64,000 nt of DNA. Origin: Lysobacteraceae bacterium P. GTDB taxonomy: Bacteria > Pseudomonadota > Gammaproteobacteria > Xanthomonadales > Xanthomonadaceae. The notes beneath the pieces are model-generated. The model ran no database searches and was not told the origin of the DNA. It was given only the letters and a program-made list of their open reading frames with translations. The stretch spans positions 248,001 through 312,000 of the forward strand of contig SCOX01000001.1 of NCBI GenBank assembly GCA_005503055.1, read 5' to 3'. Of the stretch, positions 20,009 to 27,535 are shown piece after piece (position 1 is the first letter of the stretch; each line of letters starts with the position of its first letter). Made by a program: the position numbers and the translations under genes.

Positions 20009-22711
20009 TCATTTTCGGAACGTCCAGCATTTGAGGATGGTCGGGCCTTCGCCACGCCCGCTGCGGATAATGCTGTTCACCGCAACGTTGGCGTCGACGA
20101 ACTTGTGCCGCACGGAGTTGCGCAGCAACGTGCGCAACGTGTTGAGGTCGGCGATCTTCTGCGAGTGGTGTGCGGCCTTGGCCGCGAACTCGTTGAGATT
20201 GATCGCGATCAGGTTCGGATCGCGCGAGTGGTTCACCACGTTGTGTTCGTGCAGGCCTTCCAGGTAGTCATAGATCTCCCAGAACTCTGACACCATTGGA
20301 TGGTCTGCGCTGATGGCCTTCTGGCGCTCCAAAGCCATGTCGGCGAGCGCCAGGCGCGTGATGCGCACCATCTCATCGGTCAGCGGCACCACCAGGCGCA
20401 GGCAATCGACCAGCGCGAGCATCTGCGCGTGGTTCTTGATGATGCGCTCCAGGCGCAGTTCCTTCTGTTCGCGTAGCCGCGCCTCGTACACGGCGGCGCG
20501 CTCGGCGAACACCTGCAGAACCTGCGCCTCAGCGCGCACGGCTTTCAGCAGGAAATAGCTGAGCGAATCCACCGACAGTGCGTTGAGGTTGTCGGCGGCT
20601 TCGCGACTTTCGGTGGTGACGTTCGGCCGCTTGAAGTGCAGCTTGACGATGCGGGTCAGGATCGCCTCGGACGCGTTCACCGTGGCGTTCTGGCTGATGA
20701 CGATCGTGCCGCGGAACGGAGGCTCGTAGGTCTCATTGCCGCCGTTGCGGACGCCGCGCGTGCGCAACGTGCCGCCGCCGAAGAAATCCTTCAACTCGTC
20801 CCAATCGAAGCTCTTGGCGTGCGCGTCGGGCTTGTTGGGGTCGGTGCGGTCAGCCTCCAGGAGCACCACCGGCATGTTGGCGATCTGACCCATGGCGCGG
20901 GAACGGCCGGCCACCGACGACTTCGCCGGGTCGAAGCCTTCGTAGTCCTTTCGTGCCAGCAGCTTCCACAGGAACGTCAGCAGCGTGGTCTTACCGGCGC
21001 CGGCCTCGCCGGTCGCTTCCAGGAACGGGAAGGACTCGTGCGCGTCGCGGATCTGCTCAGCGAAGAGCGAGCCGAACCAGAAGGCGAGGGCGACCACGCC
21101 ATGGCTGCCAAAACACGTCCACAGCCACGGCAGCCAGTCCTCGCGGTAGGCCTCGGCGTCGCGCTGAATGTGCAGGCGGATCGACTTCTGGGTGGTCTTG
21201 AGCCGTAGCTTTTCGAACTCGAAATAGTCCTCGGCGTTGGCCTGCACCAGCTCGCCTTCGCGAACGGCGATTTCGCCCAGCAGGTAGGCGCGGTGCTCTT
21301 TGCTGTAGCCGATGAAGTCGATCGCGTCGACCTGCTTGATGGCGTACAGCTGGTCCTTCATGACGTGGATCAGCTGCGCGGCCGTGCCGTCGAACACGGC
21401 GCCCGGCGCGAAGCTGGCGAGCCGATCGCGGAATGTCGGTGCGTTGAGCGTCTGCGATGACGTAAACGTGCCCTTTACGCTGGGCGCGTCGTGCGGGAAA
21501 TCCACGCGGAAGAAGTACCAGGACTCGTCGGTGACTTCATTGCGCTGGAAGTACAGCGCCTCGGGATAGCAATTCGCGATTTCGTGCACCGTCGCCGCTG
21601 CGCGACGCAGGCGGTCCTCGGCGTCCTCGGGAAGTTCGTCGTCCTCGATTCCCTTGTCCGTCCGGTAATCTCGTAGCAGCTTCTCGTAGCGCAGCTTGTC
21701 GAACTCGAACCAATACAGTCGCGAACGATGCTCCAGGTGGAATTCCGTCCGCTGGGTGTTGCCGTACATCAGCAGGCCCTTCTCCATTGCGCTCTTGGCC
21801 AGCAACAGGTCGCCCTGATAGCGCGCCTCAGCGATGTCAGCGTCCCATTGCTTCGTGCGTTCGTCGGCATCGGCATGCGCGTGGGCGCGCAGGTGCAGGT
21901 CGTTCCAATCGACCTTCTTCTCCGGCTGCGGGATTTGGGCGGCGCGGCAGCGGAAGCCCATGGCCTCCGCACGCCGGACGTGCTTGCGGATGTAGTCGCG
22001 TGCGCCGGGCTCGTTGTCCAGGCCCCAGATCAGCGTCGGCAGGTTACCGGCGCGCCGCTTTACCAGGGCGCGAAGCGACTCTTCGGGGAAGGCATTACTG
22101 CTCATCGCGGACACGGCGACATTTCCGTGCTGCATGTGCGCGAGCGCGTCGAAGATACCCTCGACAACCCACAACTCGGTGGCGCTCTCAAGTTGGGCGT
22201 CGACGGCCGGTGCGATCCACCAGGCGCCGGCGTAACTCTCACCCGGCTTGAAGCGGGCCTTCTGCTTGCCGAAGCGGTGTGGCCGATCGATCAGGCGCTC
22301 CCAATACCCGCCCTTGGCCAGCGGGAAGCGGATGGTGGCCGTACCGATGCCCAGCTTGCGGTCGTAAAAGTCGTCCTGGGTGTAAAGGCCGCTAAGGTCC
22401 TTGATCTGGAAGCCGCGGTTGAATTCCAGATACGCGTCAGCGGCGGCGTTCGGGTTCGTCGGTGTCTGCGCGAAGCGCTTGGACCAGTCGTCGAAGAGAT
22501 CGTCGTACAGATCCTTGACGTGGATTTCCCGGCCGCACTTGGACTGGCGGCCGCAGCGCACCACCCACGGCTTGTCGTGGCTGGTGTAGAGCTCCTTCTT
22601 GCCGCACGCGGGGCACTTGCCGCCGCGCATGTAGTTCGTGCCGCTGCGCGGCTTGAGGCCATAGTCGCGCTGCAGGCGCCCGATGACCTGGTGGCGGATG
22701 TCCTCTCTCAT
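20009..22711 (-). CDS. Phage primase-helicase (zinc ribbon, TOPRIM, P-loop ATPase)
   Basis: A 900-residue replication protein. It has an N-terminal zinc ribbon (CPACG...VRCGRQSKCG), then a TOPRIM domain with WVVEGIFDALA, then a C-terminal P-loop GEAGAGKTTLL near residue 570 with downstream LLEAD and sensor-like TIVISQNA. This is the primase/helicase organisation of many phage and satellite elements, and it replaces the rolling-circle gpA used by P2, so replication probably starts differently. The start 22711 (MREDIRH) with GAGG upstream follows the previous stop by 4 bp; an alternative ATG is at 22732. Confidence 0.85.
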   Translation of the reverse strand: MREDIRHQVIGRLQRDYGLKPRSGTNYMRGGKCPACGKKELYTSHDKPWVVRCGRQSKCGREIHVKDLYDDLFDDWSKRFAQTPTNPNAAADAYLEFNRGFQIKDLSGLYTQDDFYDRKLGIGTATIRFPLAKGGYWERLIDRPHRFGKQKARFKPGESYAGAWWIAPAVDAQLESATELWVVEGIFDALAHMQHGNVAVSAMSSNAFPEESLRALVKRRAGNLPTLIWGLDNEPGARDYIRKHVRRAEAMGFRCRAAQIPQPEKKVDWNDLHLRAHAHADADERTKQWDADIAEARYQGDLLLAKSAMEKGLLMYGNTQRTEFHLEHRSRLYWFEFDKLRYEKLLRDYRTDKGIEDDELPEDAEDRLRRAAATVHEIANCYPEALYFQRNEVTDESWYFFRVDFPHDAPSVKGTFTSSQTLNAPTFRDRLASFAPGAVFDGTAAQLIHVMKDQLYAIKQVDAIDFIGYSKEHRAYLLGEIAVREGELVQANAEDYFEFEKLRLKTTQKSIRLHIQRDAEAYREDWLPWLWTCFGSHGVVALAFWFGSLFAEQIRDAHESFPFLEATGEAGAGKTTLLTFLWKLLARKDYEGFDPAKSSVAGRSRAMGQIANMPVVLLEADRTDPNKPDAHAKSFDWDELKDFFGGGTLRTRGVRNGGNETYEPPFRGTIVISQNATVNASEAILTRIVKLHFKRPNVTTESREAADNLNALSVDSLSYFLLKAVRAEAQVLQVFAERAAVYEARLREQKELRLERIIKNHAQMLALVDCLRLVVPLTDEMVRITRLALADMALERQKAISADHPMVSEFWEIYDYLEGLHEHNVVNHSRDPNLIAINLNEFAAKAAHHSQKIADLNTLRTLLRNSVRHKFVDANVAVNSIIRSGRGEGPTILKCWTFRK

Positions 22712-22715
22712 GCGA

Positions 22716-22925
22716 TCAGGCCTCGCGCCCATTGCGCTTCGCAGGACGCGGCGTTGCCACCTGCTCGATGCGGCCGCCGTTGCGCAGGAACACTTCGATA
22801 TCCGCGCGCAATGCAGCGGCTTCGTCGGCCTTCACGGCGGGTGCGACGAAGTTGGGCTTCTGCTGCGGGTTGTTGAAGATGAAGGTGGGCACCTGCGCCG
22901 ATGCCCATCCGCCGTTGGACCTCAT
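22716..22925 (-). CDS. Small hypothetical phage protein
   Basis: 69 residues. The start is the ATG after AAGGTGG. There is a basic C-terminus and a helix LRADIEVFLRNGGRIEQV that recalls small HTH-like or primase-accessory proteins, but no family is recognised. It lies 4 bp upstream of the primase-helicase gene and is probably coupled to it. Confidence 0.55.
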   Translation of the reverse strand: MRSNGGWASAQVPTFIFNNPQQKPNFVAPAVKADEAAALRADIEVFLRNGGRIEQVATPRPAKRNGREA

Positions 22926-23039
22926 CGCGCCACCTTGGGTGCGAGCGGCTCCAGGTTCTGGCAGTGAGCGGCCGACGACAGGCAAAGCGGTGCCGTTGAC
23001 GGCAGAGCCGTCAATTCGAAAGTGCGAAGCATGTGGACC

Positions 23040-23366
23040 TCAGTGGTCGGTGTTAGCGGGCTGGCTGTCGAGCAGATCCAGCTGATGTTCCGCCTGGGCT
23101 TCCCGATAGACCTTCAGCGCCAGATTGCGCGCGTAGGCAGGCGCCTCTGGCAATTCACTCTGGCGGGCGTTGGGCAAGCCGCTGGGGCTGGCGATGCCGG
23201 TCAGCTCGGTGTGGCCGGTGTAGCTGGCCGAACACACCGGGTTATCGCAGACGTACGTGTCGTGGCGCAGGTGCTGGTGCGATAGGTAGCTGGTGCGCTT
23301 GATCAGCACGCCGCCGCACGCCTCGCAAGTGAACACGACTCTTTTTCGTGGGCTAAACGCTGCCAT
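23040..23366 (-). CDS. ogr: Ogr/Delta-like zinc-finger transcription activator
   Basis: 108 residues with the Ogr/Delta zinc-finger pattern: CEACGG...HLRHDTYVCDNPVCSASYTGHTEL (Cys-x2-Cys ... Cys-x4-Cys). In P2 this protein activates the late promoters. The start is the ATG preceded by AAGGGGG; a GTG three codons upstream is possible. It is longer than P2 Ogr (72 residues) at the C-terminus. The likely targets are the three TGT-N13-ACA sites at 33554, 37644 and 43959. Confidence 0.85.
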   Translation of the reverse strand: MAAFSPRKRVVFTCEACGGVLIKRTSYLSHQHLRHDTYVCDNPVCSASYTGHTELTGIASPSGLPNARQSELPEAPAYARNLALKVYREAQAEHQLDLLDSQPANTDH

Positions 23367-23598
23367 CTGTGGCACCCCCTTGGTTGCGGCCTACAACGCC
23401 TACCTTGACGCCGAGCAACACCGCGGCGCGGTGGGCCTCCCCTCGGCGGCCCTTCTTTTGACCGGTTAGCACCTGATAGACGATTCCGTACGGCAGGCCA
23501 TGCTCACGAGCAAAGGAAGCGATCGAGATGCCGCGTCGCTCCAGTTCTGCTCTGGCGGCCGCGGGTGTCCGTGTTCGGATGGTCTTTCCGTCTGGCAT
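23353..23598 (-). CDS. Small HTH DNA-binding protein (Cro-like position)
   Basis: 81 residues, highly basic. AAARAELERRGISIASFAREHGLPYGIVYQVLTG reads as a helix-turn-helix of the kind in phage gp16-like or Cro-type DNA-binding proteins (motif split here only for description). It overlaps the ogr start and is divergent from the repressor, so it is placed where P2 has cox and probably controls the lysogeny switch. Confidence 0.7.
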   Translation of the reverse strand: MPDGKTIRTRTPAAARAELERRGISIASFAREHGLPYGIVYQVLTGQKKGRRGEAHRAAVLLGVKVGVVGRNQGGATDGSV

Positions 23599-23615
23599 GG
23601 ACTAAATAGGTGAAA

Positions 23616-23660
23616 ATGTGTGCAAGTTGGAACACATCATGGGGAAGGATCATTCCCATG
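23616..23660. promoter_or_regulatory. Divergent operator region of the lysogeny switch
   Basis: Two inverted repeats lie between the divergent regulators: ATGTGT-N10-ACACAT (23616-23637) and CATGGG-N11-CCCATG (23638-23660), directly adjacent. They are candidate operators for the repressor and/or the Cro-like protein. Confidence 0.55.
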
Positions 23661-23682
23661 TCAAGCCATTCAGGGGAACGAT

Positions 23683-24105
23683 TTGGAAATCGGCGCAAGA
23701 CTGAAAAGCGAACGCGTCCGGCTCGGAAAGAGCCAGGCCGAACTGGCTGCCGCGATAGGCGTGGCTAAGAAATCGCAGACGAATTACGAGCTCGGGCACA
23801 GTCTGCCGTCGGCGCAATACCTTGCCGCCGCCGCCGGAGCTGGCGTTGATGTTCTCTACGTTTTGACCGGAGTTCAGGCGCCACAAATGTCAGGCGACGA
23901 ATCCGAGTTGCTGCGTCGGTATCGCAATAGCTCGCCAGAAGTGCGCGCTGCCGTGCTCGGCGCGCTTGGCATCCTCGCCGTGCCAACTGCCGGCGGTGTG
24001 CAGATTGGCAACGCGTCGCAAGTCATCACTGGCGGCGACGTCAACCAAAGCAATGCGCAGTTCCACATTGGCGACGCCAAAAAAAAACGTACGCCTAAAC
24101 GATGA
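23683..24105 (+). CDS. Phage repressor, XRE-type HTH
   Basis: 140 residues. The N-terminal HTH (RVRLGKSQAELAAAIGVAKK) is a clear XRE/CI-type domain. There is no S24 peptidase domain, so it would not be a classical RecA-cleaved repressor. The C-terminus has a beta-rich GGDVNQSNAQFHIGD stretch followed by a Lys-rich tail. The start is TTG at 23683, preceded by AGGGGA; a GTG further upstream (23620) would place coding sequence over the operators. It is the only early gene on the plus strand, divergent from the lytic genes. Confidence 0.75.
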   Translation: MEIGARLKSERVRLGKSQAELAAAIGVAKKSQTNYELGHSLPSAQYLAAAAGAGVDVLYVLTGVQAPQMSGDESELLRRYRNSSPEVRAAVLGALGILAVPTAGGVQIGNASQVITGGDVNQSNAQFHIGDAKKKRTPKR

Positions 24106-24347
24106 TGGGCAAGCGGCACTGTCCCGCTACTTCGGCCAATACGTAGCAGGTGGCCTCTCGGCTCAGCAGATTCACTTTCACTTCGGCTAATGCGCTGCAC
24201 TTATCGGCAGGGCAGTGAACCAATTGAGGTTTTTGCGCAATCGGCACATTCATCTTGCGCAGTCAGATTCCGACTGTGCCGAAGTTGGCAGAGAGAAGAT
24301 TGGGTGTGTGCACGACGCGCACGCGGTGCTCGCGGTGATCCGTAGTC

Positions 24348-24524
24348 GTCGGCGTCGGCGTCGGCGTCGGTATCGAGTCTCAGGTGGGTCGTGTAACCAC
24401 CCGAGCCGGTGATGCTGAGTGGCCCGGCGATGAGCCAAGCCGCGTTGTCGATTTCGGTTTGAAGCCGTGCGGGTGCCAAGACCGGTGCGAACGTCCGCTT
24501 CGACCCGAGGTTGCCGTTCGCTTT
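24348..24524 (-). pseudogene. Remnant of a second gpD 3' end
   Basis: In this frame the residues IDNAAWLIAGPLSITGSGGY and TTHLRLDTDAD align with the C-terminus of the intact gpD (IDDTAWLIAKATHNITGAGG, FTTQLELETEVD). No 5' part or start is present. The end runs into a (GTCGGC)n tract encoding Asp-Ala repeats. Its strand matches gpD. The rest of 24106-24578 shows no gene. Confidence 0.75.
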
Positions 24525-24578
24525 CACGAGGAATGAACGTCGGCAGGCTATACAGGCCGACATTTAGGAGGGCACGCC

Positions 24579-26033
24579 ATGAATAGACCGGGTCGTACAT
24601 CCATGAACTCGTCTTGGGTGTTGGTAGCAATCTTTGCGCTGGTTCTTGGCGCCTGCCGGAATGCATCCCTGCCACCCGAGGAGCGGTCGGTGCCGACCGC
24701 CACGCCGTCGCTTTCCGCCGATGAAGTGCGTGCCATCGCGAAGGACGCATACATCTACGGCTTCCCGTTGGTGGACAATTACAGAATCCAGTATTCCTAT
24801 TTCGAGGATTCGAAGAGCCCCGAATTCAAGGCGCCATGGAACCAGTTGAAGAATATTCCTCGCGTCTACACGCCGGGCGACAAGGCAATTCAGTCGCCGA
24901 ACTCGGACACGCCGTATTCTTTCGTTGGCATGGACCTGCGTGCTGAGCCGATGGTCCTTACCGTGCCGGCGATCGACAAGAAGCGTTACTACAGCATCCA
25001 GCTGATCGACGCCTACACCCAGAACTTCGATTACATCGGCAGCCGTGCCACCGGCAACGACGCCGGCAGCTTCCTCATCGCGGGTCCAGGCTGGAAGGGT
25101 GAAACACCCAAGGGCATCAAGAAGGTAATCCGCTCGGAAACCGAACTGGCAATGGCTGCTTATCGCACCCAGCTGTTTAACCCGGCCGACCTGGACAACG
25201 TGAAGAAGGTGCAGGCCGGCTACAAGGCGCAGCCGCTTTCGGCGTTCCTTGGCCAGCCCGCGCCGCCGCCTCCGCCGGCGATCGATTTCATCCAGCCGCT
25301 CACGCCCGAAGCGCAGAAGACGTCGCTGGATTTCTTCAATGTGCTGAATTTTGTTCTGCAGTTCACCCCGACCGTGTCGTCGGAGAAGGACCTCATGGCG
25401 CGCTTCGCCAAGATCGGCGTCGGCCCGGGCCTGAAGATCGACGAGAGCAAGCTTTCGACGGAGACCAAGGCAGCCATGCAGCAGGGCATGGCCGATGCGT
25501 GGGCGGATTTTGCTGCCTTGCAAAAGCGGATTGATGCCAAGGAGGTGACCTTCGGCGACATGTTCGGTACACGCGAGGTCCTGAAGGGCAACTACCTTTA
25601 CCGGATGGGCGGAGCGGTAATGGGCATCTACGGCAACTCCAAGCAGGAGGCGATGTACCCCGCCTACATTGTCGATGCCAGCGGCCAGAAGCTGGACGGC
25701 TCCAAGCGATACGCCTTGCGTTTTGCGCCGGGCCAGTTCCCTCCGGCCAATGCCTTCTGGTCGGTGACGATGTACGAGATGCCATCGAGCCTGCTGGTGG
25801 CGAACCCGATCAACCGCTACCTGATCAATTCGCCAATGCTGCCTTCCCTAAGGAAGGATGCCGACGGTGGCCTGACGATCCATATCCAGAACGAATCGCC
25901 CGGCAAGGATAAGGAAGCCAATTGGCTACCCGCGCCGAAGGGTCCTTTTGTGATGGCTATGCGCCTGTACTGGCCGAAGGAAGAAGCATTAGTCGGCCAG
26001 TGGACGGCACCAACGCTGAAAGTCGTGCCCTAA
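24579..26033 (+). CDS. DUF1254/DUF1214 lipoprotein (prophage cargo)
   Basis: 484 residues. A lipoprotein signal ends at LVLGAC (Cys26). DUF1254 (starting AIAKDAYIYGFPLVDNY, with NSDTPYSFVGMDLRAEP) is followed by a C-terminal DUF1214 region (YALRFAPGQFPPANAFWSVTMYE, in two parts). The start has AGGAGG at 24566-24571. The function of the family is unknown. It is on the strand opposite to the late genes, between the repressor and gpD and beside a broken gpD end, so it is a moron-type cargo gene probably expressed in the lysogen at the cell envelope. Confidence 0.88.
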   Translation: MNRPGRTSMNSSWVLVAIFALVLGACRNASLPPEERSVPTATPSLSADEVRAIAKDAYIYGFPLVDNYRIQYSYFEDSKSPEFKAPWNQLKNIPRVYTPGDKAIQSPNSDTPYSFVGMDLRAEPMVLTVPAIDKKRYYSIQLIDAYTQNFDYIGSRATGNDAGSFLIAGPGWKGETPKGIKKVIRSETELAMAAYRTQLFNPADLDNVKKVQAGYKAQPLSAFLGQPAPPPPPAIDFIQPLTPEAQKTSLDFFNVLNFVLQFTPTVSSEKDLMARFAKIGVGPGLKIDESKLSTETKAAMQQGMADAWADFAALQKRIDAKEVTFGDMFGTREVLKGNYLYRMGGAVMGIYGNSKQEAMYPAYIVDASGQKLDGSKRYALRFAPGQFPPANAFWSVTMYEMPSSLLVANPINRYLINSPMLPSLRKDADGGLTIHIQNESPGKDKEANWLPAPKGPFVMAMRLYWPKEEALVGQWTAPTLKVVP

Positions 26034-26059
26034 CCTCTTTGATGCCAACAGCCTGAAGC

Positions 26060-26097
26060 GAATGTCCGGTTGAAACCGCAGCCGATAGCGGACATTC
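26060..26097. repeat. GAATGTCCG hairpin between convergent genes
   Basis: GAATGTCCG (26060-26068) and CGGACATTC (26089-26097) form a perfect 9-bp stem with a 20-base loop, between the DUF1254 stop and the gpD stop. There is no T tract, so it is a dispersed palindrome or an unconventional bidirectional terminator. Confidence 0.6.
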
Positions 26098-26112
26098 CTA
26101 CTGCCGTCGTAC

Positions 26113-27117
26113 TCAGTCGACTTCGGTCTCAAGCTCCAGCTGGGTGGTAAAACCGCCGGCGCCGGTGATGTTGTGCGTGGCCTTGGCGATCAGCCAGGCC
26201 GTGTCGTCGATATCGGGTTTGAAGCCGCGCACGCGCAGCTTCTGTTCCGGGAACAGGTCGACGCGCCCGAGCGCGAGCGTGAACTCCATCGTCGCCGCGC
26301 CGCGGCGAATGCGGTTCCACTCCGCATTGGCGTGTTCCTTCGCTTCGTCCTCGCTGTTGTAGGTCTCGCGTAAACGCTTCGCGTTGCCGCTGACGCCGAC
26401 TAGCACCGACTTGCGGTTCGCGCCGGGCTTGTTGTTCCAGTACGCGCGCACGCCGCTGTACGTCTCGCGATCGGCCAGCGAGTAGCGGTGCCGATCGCCC
26501 GACGCGCGCGTGATGAGCGCGCTGGGCAGCGGCGTACCGCCGGCGGTGGTGCCGCTGCCAATCGGCGTGAACACCAGGTTGCCGGCCTTCACAGTCGCGA
26601 CCGCGTCGTACCGCTGTCCCAGCCGCGTGAGCAGGTGCACGTCGCTTTCACCGGTCTGATCCAGGTGGGCGATCGCGATGGCCGCGAGGGCCGGCGCAAT
26701 GCGCGCCTGCAGGCCGTGCTCGCCGGCGAGATTGCGCACCACGTCGCCGAGCGTGACTTGGTGCCAGCTGCGTTCGCGCCGAGTGCGCATGGGGTGCGTG
26801 AGATCCGCGCTGCGCGCGCGCACGGTGATCACGTCCGGCGAGCCGCTGTGTTCGACTTCGTCGACGCGGAATGTGCCCTTGTCGACCAGGCCGGCGTCGA
26901 TCCAGCCGAGCGCCACGGATAGCTGCACGCCGCGCCGCGGCAATGCCATGCGGCCGTCGTGGTCGTGGATCCGCAGATCGAGCTGGTCGGCCTCCTCGCC
27001 GCGCGACTCGGTGAGCGTCAGGTCGAGCAGGCGCGGCCGTATGCGCTCCGTCAGATCCTGCCCATCGAGCACCACCTGCCACGCGGGGATGGAGTAGGGC
27101 GGCGTCTGCGTGCTCAT
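26113..27117 (-). CDS. D: Phage late control protein gpD (tail spike hub)
   Basis: 334 residues, homologous to P2 gpD, the gp27-like hub protein that joins tail tube and spike. Visible blocks are the N-terminal YSIPAWQVVLDGQDLTERI, GLVDKGTFRVDEVEHSG, LGDVVRNLAGEHGL, and C-terminal AWLIAKATHNITGAGGFTT. Its start overlaps the stop of U (ATGA). It is the last gene of the V-W-FI-FII-E-T-U-D unit. A fragment of a second copy of its end lies at 24348-24524. Confidence 0.92.
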   Translation of the reverse strand: MSTQTPPYSIPAWQVVLDGQDLTERIRPRLLDLTLTESRGEEADQLDLRIHDHDGRMALPRRGVQLSVALGWIDAGLVDKGTFRVDEVEHSGSPDVITVRARSADLTHPMRTRRERSWHQVTLGDVVRNLAGEHGLQARIAPALAAIAIAHLDQTGESDVHLLTRLGQRYDAVATVKAGNLVFTPIGSGTTAGGTPLPSALITRASGDRHRYSLADRETYSGVRAYWNNKPGANRKSVLVGVSGNAKRLRETYNSEDEAKEHANAEWNRIRRGAATMEFTLALGRVDLFPEQKLRVRGFKPDIDDTAWLIAKATHNITGAGGFTTQLELETEVD

Positions 27118-27524
27118 GCGTGCACGGCCTGCTCGTTGGCGTTCGCGCTTTCGTCAACGCGCAGCAGCGACAGCTGGAACTCAATGCGCCGCGCGGCGCC
27201 GTCGTCGAAGAACAGCGTCTTGGTGGCCGTGATCGACGTGATCGCGAACGCGCCGTAGACCACACCGGTGCCGTCGACCAGCGACAGCGGCCGTCCTTCG
27301 TTCGCCAGGTCGCGCAGCAGGTCCAGCGACGCGGTGTTGCCGGTGAGCGGCGGCGCGACGATGCCGCTCAGCTCGATGGTTTCGTCGCCCGGGCCGATGT
27401 ACTGATGCGCCGCACGTGCGCCGACGCGCTCGCTGCTGGCATGGCGCCACGACATGGCGTGTTGCAGCTGCTGGTACGCCAGGTCGGGGAGGGAAAACAC
27501 GAACGTGCCCAGGGCCATCATCAT
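27114..27524 (-). CDS. U: Phage tail protein gpU
   Basis: 136 residues, P2 gpU family: ALGTFVFSLPDLAYQQLQ at the N-terminus and IELSGIVAPPLTGNTASLD, then VYGAFAITSITATKTLFFDD. It probably terminates or joins the contractile tail. Three consecutive Met codons make the exact start uncertain. Coupled to D by an ATGA overlap. Confidence 0.9.
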   Translation of the reverse strand: MMMALGTFVFSLPDLAYQQLQHAMSWRHASSERVGARAAHQYIGPGDETIELSGIVAPPLTGNTASLDLLRDLANEGRPLSLVDGTGVVYGAFAITSITATKTLFFDDGAARRIEFQLSLLRVDESANANEQAVHA

Positions 27525-27535
27525 CGCGGCGTTCC

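Noticed and set aside
24349-24375. GTCGGC tandem repeats as a possible CRISPR or VNTR
   Set aside because: Only four or five 6-bp units, encoding Asp-Ala in the gpD remnant; no spacers.
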